From Pseudomonadales bacterium (GTDB taxonomy: Bacteria; Pseudomonadota; Gammaproteobacteria; Pseudomonadales; Pseudohongiellaceae): a stretch of 64,000 nucleotides of DNA. The position numbers were made by a program, and so were the translations under genes. The notes below the pieces were generated by a model that had not been told where the DNA came from, searched no databases, and worked only from the letters and a program-made list of their open reading frames with translations. Of this stretch, positions 58,889-64,000 are shown piece by piece. The stretch is taken from NCBI GenBank assembly GCA_012103535.1, contig WLWQ01000001.1:310001-374000 (forward strand), in the 5' to 3' direction. The stretch's first letter is position 1; each line of letters begins with the position of its first letter.

Positions 58889-61600
58889 ATGAAAAGAATG
58901 TTAATAAACGCGACGCAAGAAGAAGAATTGCGCGTCGCCCTCGTCGATGGTCAGCGTCTTTACGATCTGGACATCGAAAACCGCACACGAGTTCAAAAGA
59001 AAGCAAATATCTACAAAGGCAAAGTCACCAGGGTCGAACCTAGTTTAGAGGCAGCATTTGTAGACTTCGGCGCCGAGCGCCATGGTTTCCTTCCGCTGAA
59101 GGAAATATCCCGCCAGTACTACAAGAAAGACGCAAAAGGTAATGGCGACAGAAGCACCATTAAGGAGCTAATTCCTGAAGGTACGGAAGTAATCGTTCAG
59201 GTTGAGAAGGAAGAGCGGGGCAACAAAGGCGCCGCGCTGACCACCTACATCAGTCTGGCCGGACGCTACCTGGTTTTAATGCCCAATAATCCCAAGGCCG
59301 GCGGTATTTCCCGTCGCATTGAGGGAGATGATCGCTCAGAGATCCGAGAGGCATTGCGCAGTCTGAATATTCCTGACGGTATGGGAATGATTGTCCGTAC
59401 TGCAGGGGTTGGTAAACAACAGGAAGAGTTGCAATGGGATTTGGACTATCTGTTAGCCCTGTGGCAATCCATAAAAGAGGCCGCCAAAGAAAAAACCGCG
59501 CCCTTTCTTGTCTATCAGGAAAGCAACGTAATAATCCGTACTATTCGAGATTATCTACGTAAAGAAATCGGTGAAGTACTGTTCGATACTGAAGAGTCTT
59601 ATCAGGAGGCCATTTCCTTTATTAATCAGGTTATGCCTCAGTATGAAAATCGCATAAAGCTGTATTCGGACAAACTGCCCCTCTTCAATCGCTATCAAAT
59701 TGAAAGCCAGATCGAGAGTGCCTTTGAACGGGAAGTGAAACTTCCGTCCGGAGGATCGGTAGTCATCGATCCGACCGAAGCACTCATTTCAATCGACATA
59801 AACTCATCTCGCGCAACCCGCGGTTCCGATATCGAAGAAACCGCACTGAACACTAACCTGGAAGCGGCGGACGAAATTGCTCGCCAACTCAGGTTGCGGG
59901 ACATGGGCGGATTAGTGGTCATCGATTTCATCGATATGACATCTAATCGAAATCAACGAGAAGTAGAAAATCGAATGCGAGAGGCATTGGAATCTGATCG
60001 AGCACGTGTACAGGTCGGACGAATCTCCCGTTTTGGTTTATTGGAAATGTCGCGCCAGAGGCTGCGACCTTCCCTTGGCGAAACCAGCGCGATTGTTTGT
60101 CCACGCTGTAGCGGCCAGGGAACAATCAGGGATGTGGAATCATTGTCGCTATCAATCCTGCGCATTCTCCAGGAAGAAGCGAATAAGCAGAAGAGTCAGG
60201 AAGTGCGCGCCACTGTGCCACTGATTGTTTCGTCTTACTTGCTGAATGAGAAACGTCGCGCTATCTCCGAAATTGAAGACCAGAGCAAGACCAAAATCCT
60301 CATCAAACCAAGTCCTGAAATGGAAACGCCGCATTATGAGATAACCGGTGTTAACCAACACGCTCAAACTTATGAAGTTGATGCAACTTCCGATCCAGAG
60401 CCCGCACCGAATCTGAAGCCAGCAGCAGATTCGGTCAGCAGCGTACCAGCTGCTCGAACGCCCCCACCTAAGAAAGGCTTGTTAGCAAAACTGGCCGAAT
60501 GGCTATTTGGCGGCGGCACGAAGAAGCAGGAGAAGCCGAAAAGCCGCAAGCGACCACAACAGAATCGTAATCGCAGTCGCCAGGGGAATCGTCAGGGACA
60601 GCAGGCCCGCGGTAATCAGCAGCGCAATGAGAGACGGGATAGTCAAAACCGCCAGGGCAACCAGCAACGGCGCAAGCAGCAACCGAAAAAAGGTCAGGAT
60701 TCAGAGCAGAATGCCAAGCCGAACGAAGACAAGAAGCAGAACCGTAACGCCCAGGGCGGAGATCGCCAAGAGCGCCAGGAAAAATCGGATCGAGGCGATA
60801 AGGCGCAACGTCGCCCTGCGAATAAGCGTTCGAAAAATACTAATCAGCGCCGCCGCGGTCCTCGACCGGAGAATGCCGATAAAGCTGCTGCGGCTAATAA
60901 GCCAGATCAAAAGCAACGCAACACACCTAAGGCGCAGGCGGAAGAAAAATCTGCTGAAGTTGCTGCGGTGCAAGAATCTGCAAATACCACAGCGGTTGAA
61001 AATACTGCAACGCAGCCACCAGTGGTAACAGAAACAACTGCGCCTGTGGCTGCATCAGAGCCAGTAGCAAGCAAGACCGAAAGCCCGCAAGATGCTACGC
61101 CAACTTCAGTTGAAGCGACTGCAGCAACTACACCGCCCCCTGCAGATAGCAGTTTGGATATTGGTTTAGGTGACGCAGTATCAACAGCCGAAAGCAGTTC
61201 CGAATCTCAGCCTGGACAGGAATCTGTTGCGGACGAAGCTTCATCAGAAACAAGCACAGCAGCTGCCGACGATTCTGTGTTGGAAGACTTGTCATTCATG
61301 CCGAGAAATACAGCCGACACAGAAGCCGCTGTTGAGCCAGGCGCACAACAAGCTGCTCCTACTAACGAAGCAGTTGCAGCGGTTATCGAATCGACGGAAA
61401 GCGCAAATGAGTCGAGCGCTGCAGCAGAAACAACCCAACTGGATCCGCCAGCGACTTCGACCAGTGTTGCCAGTGATGAATCGGTAACATTCGATATCGG
61501 CTCCTTGGAAGAGCCAGCTGCCACAGCTACAGCGGAATCAGCAGCAGAAAGCTCATCTGGGATGTTCAGTGGACGAGCCCCCAACGATCACGGGAAGTAA
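58889..61600 (+). CDS. rne: ribonuclease E
   Basis: Endonuclease that starts mRNA decay and matures rRNA and tRNA; the scaffold of the degradosome. 903 aa from the ATG at 58889. S1 domain about 35-125, catalytic DNase I-like domain with the metal Asp pair in [12 protein letters not shown] and [11 protein letters not shown], and the zinc link CPRCSGQG. After residue 500 it is disordered: an amphipathic [14 protein letters not shown] (about 530-545) that could bind the membrane, then an Arg/Gln/Asn-rich RNA-binding tract (545-690), then an Ala/Ser/Glu/Thr-rich tail. The final GRAPNDHGK could be a partner-binding motif. Confidence 0.95.
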   Translation: MKRMLINATQEEELRVALVDGQRLYDLDIENRTRVQKKANIYKGKVTRVEPSLEAAFVDFGAERHGFLPLKEISRQYYKKDAKGNGDRSTIKELIPEGTEVIVQVEKEERGNKGAALTTYISLAGRYLVLMPNNPKAGGISRRIEGDDRSEIREALRSLNIPDGMGMIVRTAGVGKQQEELQWDLDYLLALWQSIKEAAKEKTAPFLVYQESNVIIRTIRDYLRKEIGEVLFDTEESYQEAISFINQVMPQYENRIKLYSDKLPLFNRYQIESQIESAFEREVKLPSGGSVVIDPTEALISIDINSSRATRGSDIEETALNTNLEAADEIARQLRLRDMGGLVVIDFIDMTSNRNQREVENRMREALESDRARVQVGRISRFGLLEMSRQRLRPSLGETSAIVCPRCSGQGTIRDVESLSLSILRILQEEANKQKSQEVRATVPLIVSSYLLNEKRRAISEIEDQSKTKILIKPSPEMETPHYEITGVNQHAQTYEVDATSDPEPAPNLKPAADSVSSVPAARTPPPKKGLLAKLAEWLFGGGTKKQEKPKSRKRPQQNRNRSRQGNRQGQQARGNQQRNERRDSQNRQGNQQRRKQQPKKGQDSEQNAKPNEDKKQNRNAQGGDRQERQEKSDRGDKAQRRPANKRSKNTNQRRRGPRPENADKAAAANKPDQKQRNTPKAQAEEKSAEVAAVQESANTTAVENTATQPPVVTETTAPVAASEPVASKTESPQDATPTSVEATAATTPPPADSSLDIGLGDAVSTAESSSESQPGQESVADEASSETSTAAADDSVLEDLSFMPRNTADTEAAVEPGAQQAAPTNEAVAAVIESTESANESSAAAETTQLDPPATSTSVASDESVTFDIGSLEEPAATATAESAAESSSGMFSGRAPNDHGK

Positions 61601-61636
61601 AACGTCGACAACAGGACCAGTCTTCTGGAGAGTAAT

Positions 61637-61664
61637 AAAAAAGCCCGGGAAACCGGGCTTTTTT
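61637..61664. terminator. bidirectional intrinsic terminator between rne and etfA
   Basis: AAGCCCGG (61641-61648) and CCGGGCTT (61653-61660) form an 8-bp stem with a GAAA tetraloop. T-run 61659-61664 follows and six A precede, so both convergent genes can use it. Confidence 0.9.
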
Positions 61665-61680
61665 ATGAAACCTGGTATTG

Positions 61681-62607
61681 TTAGAGAGCCTGCTCCAACT
61701 CCGGCAAGGCTTTGAACAGATCTGCTACCAGACCATAGTCGGCTACCTGGAAAATAGGCGCCTCTTCGTCTTTATTAATCGCTACGATTACCTTACTGTC
61801 CTTCATCCCTGCCAGGTGCTGAATCGCCCCTGAAATCCCAACCGCAATGTAAAGATCTGGAGCAACGATTTTTCCAGTCTGTCCCACTTGATAATCGTTA
61901 GGCACGAAACCGGCATCGACTGCTGCTCTCGACGCACCGATGGCTGCACCCAATTTGTCAGCTACTTTTTCGAGCAGGACAAAATTCTCTCCATCCTGCA
62001 TCCCTCGGCCTCCAGAAATGATGATTGAAGCAGATGTCAGTTCCGGTCGCTCTGAAACGGAAAGTTGTTCTCCAATAAATTGCGCTGCTGCTTGTTCAAC
62101 GATGAAATCGGAACTCTCCATACTTGCTGATCCGCCGGCTTCGGCGTCGGCAAAGGCCGTCGTTCTTACGGTAATTACTTTAATAGGATCGGAAGATTGA
62201 ACCGTTGCCAGGGCATTGCCCGCATAAATAGGACGGACAAAAGTATTTTCAGATTTAACCTCAACGATGTCGGAAATTTGGGCAACATCCAATAGCGCAG
62301 CAACTCTAGGTAATAAATTTTTACCGGTTGTCGATGCTGCTGCCAGAACATGGCTGTAGTTCTTGCCTAGGTCCGCCACCAGAGGAGCAACGCTTTCGGC
62401 GAGTTGATGCTCATAACAAGCGTTGTTTGCATGGATTACTTTTGCAACAGCATTAATTTGAGCAGCGGCAGCAGCAACTCCATCACTATTACTGCCAGCC
62501 ACCAACACATCGATATCATCACCAATGGCCACCGCCGCAGAAACGGCATTCAATGTTCCTGACTTTAGAGAGCTATTGTCGTGTTCCGCAATTACTAATA
62601 TAGACAT
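61681..62607 (-). CDS. etfA: electron transfer flavoprotein alpha subunit
   Basis: Alpha subunit of ETF, which takes electrons from acyl-CoA and other dehydrogenases to ETF-ubiquinone oxidoreductase. 308 aa. The C-terminal FAD domain is intact: SGGRGMQDGEN, ASRAAVDAGFVPNDYQVGQT, PDLYIAVGISGAIQHLAGM and AINKDEEAPIFQVADYGLVAD (written here as two parts of one block). It follows etfB by 14 bp. Confidence 0.96.
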   Translation of the reverse strand: MSILVIAEHDNSSLKSGTLNAVSAAVAIGDDIDVLVAGSNSDGVAAAAAQINAVAKVIHANNACYEHQLAESVAPLVADLGKNYSHVLAAASTTGKNLLPRVAALLDVAQISDIVEVKSENTFVRPIYAGNALATVQSSDPIKVITVRTTAFADAEAGGSASMESSDFIVEQAAAQFIGEQLSVSERPELTSASIIISGGRGMQDGENFVLLEKVADKLGAAIGASRAAVDAGFVPNDYQVGQTGKIVAPDLYIAVGISGAIQHLAGMKDSKVIVAINKDEEAPIFQVADYGLVADLFKALPELEQAL

Positions 62608-62621
62608 GATTCGTTTTGCCC

Positions 62622-63371
62622 CTAAATCACTTTCGCTTCATTGCGAAGTTTATCTACCAACGCTTCTACTGACTCTACTTTGATGCCAGCCGTGCGTTCC
62701 GGTGGTGGTTCCACACTCAATGTCTGCAAATTGGTGCTCACATCCACACCCAGATCAGCCGGCGTGAATGTATCAATTGGCTTCTTTTTCGCCTTCATGA
62801 TGTTAGGCAGCGAAGCGTAACGTGGTTCATTAAGTCTTAGGTCGGTAGTTACGATTGCAGGAAGATTGAGCAAGACTGTCTGCTCACCACCATCTATTTC
62901 GCGACTGACTTCGATCTTTCCATCTTTTAATTCTGCATTGCAGGCAAACGTACCTTGAGGGTAATTGCATAACGCTGCCAGCATTTGCCCAACCTGATTA
63001 TTATCAGTATCGATTGAGAGCTTGCCTAAGATCACAAGATCGACCTGCTCCTTCTCAATAATCGATTTGAAAATTTTTGCTATAGCCAACGGATCTACAT
63101 GCTCATCCGTCTCAACCAGAATGCCACGATCAGATCCCAGTGCCAGCGCCGTTCGAATTTGCTCCTGGCACACCGACGGGCCAATTGAGACTGCAATTAT
63201 TTCTTCTGCAGCTCCCGCTTCTTTTATTCTAATCGCTTCCTCAACGGCGATTTCACAAAATGGGTTTATCGCCATTTTTGCATTCGCCAAATCTACCCCG
63301 GTGTTATCAGACTTAACCCTGACCTTTACGTTTGCGTCTACAACGCGCTTAACACCAACAAGAATCTTCAT
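62622..63371 (-). CDS. etfB: electron transfer flavoprotein beta subunit
   Basis: Beta subunit of ETF, binds AMP structurally. 249 aa. Typical segments are [57 protein letters not shown] and [34 protein letters not shown] precedes the ATG. The last 35 residues ([20 protein letters not shown]) contain the loop that touches partner dehydrogenases. Confidence 0.96.
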   Translation of the reverse strand: MKILVGVKRVVDANVKVRVKSDNTGVDLANAKMAINPFCEIAVEEAIRIKEAGAAEEIIAVSIGPSVCQEQIRTALALGSDRGILVETDEHVDPLAIAKIFKSIIEKEQVDLVILGKLSIDTDNNQVGQMLAALCNYPQGTFACNAELKDGKIEVSREIDGGEQTVLLNLPAIVTTDLRLNEPRYASLPNIMKAKKKPIDTFTPADLGVDVSTNLQTLSVEPPPERTAGIKVESVEALVDKLRNEAKVI

Positions 63372-63630
63372 GGATTCTCCATCCTAAAAATAAACAGAGT
63401 GTTGTTTGAAAGACCGGTAGGAATTCCATCATCCGGTCCAAAAAAAGGGGGCTAATAATGCCGTTTTTGCCCAATCAGGTCAAATTCCAGCGGCCCTTCC
63501 CCAGCGTTCGAGGATTATTCTGTTAGTGCCATCCACATTCGCCAAAAGTGACAGGATGCTGGATTCAACTAGACTGAAAAGAAGCAGGACTACAAATGCT
63601 AGCGCTCAAATCAGGGTTTGGAGACTTTCG

Positions 63631-64000
63631 ATGAAAAAGCTCAAAGCAACTACCTTTCGATTAGTAATTACAAGTTTTTTGCTCGGGTTAAGCGGTTTTG
63701 GATTTCTCACGGCACCAGCTGGTTTGGCTGGCGCCGAAGTCGCAAGCAGTACGGTAAAAGCGGCAGATGTTAGCCTCGAAACATCCAAAGAAGCGGCAAT
63801 CTTCGTCCGCGATAAATCTGTTCAAGGTTATGAGATCTCCTCCGAATTTGTGCAGGAAAAATCTATCCAGGGCTATGAATACACAGCGGACCTATTTGGA
63901 GACTTGACCATCTATTTAAGAAAGGTAGCAAGGCGCGGAGACATTGCGGAAGATATAGAATTAGACCCGGAAGAAACCTCAACAACCATCGTAGTACAGC
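63631..64000 (+). CDS. exported protein of unknown function, cut by the window end
   Basis: The frame opens at an ATG at 63631 and is still open at 64000 (123 codons), so it is partial. A signal peptide is evident: a KKLKATTFRL start, a hydrophobic core (LVITSFLLGLSGFGFLTA) and cleavage near LAGA. The mature part has a short repeat, KSVQGYEISSEFVQE then KSIQGYEYTADLFGD, 20 residues apart. No family recognised. Divergent from etfB, with 259 bp between. GGAGACTTTCG precedes the ATG. Confidence 0.7.
   Translation, partial: MKKLKATTFRLVITSFLLGLSGFGFLTAPAGLAGAEVASSTVKAADVSLETSKEAAIFVRDKSVQGYEISSEFVQEKSIQGYEYTADLFGDLTIYLRKVARRGDIAEDIELDPEETSTTIVVQ

Overview
The window is a stretch of chromosome from a gammaproteobacterium with moderate GC content. 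Gene order is the main clue. bpt-infA-clpA-clpS-cspD, nudix-mnmA-hflD-purB, thrH-cysH-cysB, gacA-uvrC-pgsA-tRNA(Gly, Cys, Leu), murB-ptp-kdsB-ycaR-lpxK, exbB-exbD-comEC, lolCDE and etfBA are blocks also found in Pseudomonas and its relatives. The cysteine-rich APS-reductase form of CysH, ThrH and the RoxA-type cupin also fit that neighbourhood. An environmental, probably marine, member of the Pseudomonadales in the broad sense is a reasonable guess; the sequence does not fix the genus.

Region by region. 1-6.3 kb: N-degron proteolysis (Bpt, ClpA, ClpS), translation initiation, a CspD-like protein, RluE and a moaCDE operon. 6.5-11.3 kb: tRNA thiolation and purine synthesis (nudix, mnmA, hflD, purB), then a RoxA gene broken by one in-frame stop. 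11.3-15.9 kb: ThrH, sulfur assimilation (cysH, cysB), a TauE/SafE permease and a 5'-nucleotidase. 16-28 kb: a coiled-coil membrane protein with two in-frame stops, a patatin, MsrA, an exported epoxide hydrolase, an AbgT transporter, an exported TPR protein, a divergent PEP carboxylase and a lipoprotein beta-propeller. 28-35.5 kb: GlpE, a MerR-PAS-adenylate cyclase fusion with a paired operator, an NhaC antiporter, a Tat-exported PhnZ-like HD protein and two exported repeat proteins.

35.5-40.7 kb is an AT-rich accessory island next to the 3' end of tRNA-Leu. It holds a DUF2806 protein, a Fis-like HTH protein, an HNH nuclease, a broken XRE regulator with its operator, a long inverted repeat, and a two-gene module (DUF2188 plus an unknown 360-aa protein) behind a promoter with an SOS-like box. 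40.7-41.6 kb carries tRNA-Leu, tRNA-Cys and tRNA-Gly. Between Cys and Gly lie two further tRNA-Cys copies that are split at the T-loop by an insert made of consecutive hairpins. The stems are conserved between the copies, including one compensatory base-pair change.

41.7-57.2 kb is mainly the cell-envelope supply line: pgsA, murB, kdsB, lpxK, msbA, exbBD and lolCDE, together with uvrC and gacA. The comEC gene within it is broken. 57.2-64 kb: a serine recombinase with a degenerate active site, a long leader, RNase E, etfBA, and the start of an exported protein cut by the window end.

Four genes carry in-frame TAA or TAG codons (roxA, the coiled-coil gene, comEC, the XRE gene), and comEC also has a frameshift. 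Either several genes are decaying in parallel or the assembly has local errors. This and the tRNA-Cys hairpin array are the most unusual things in the window.
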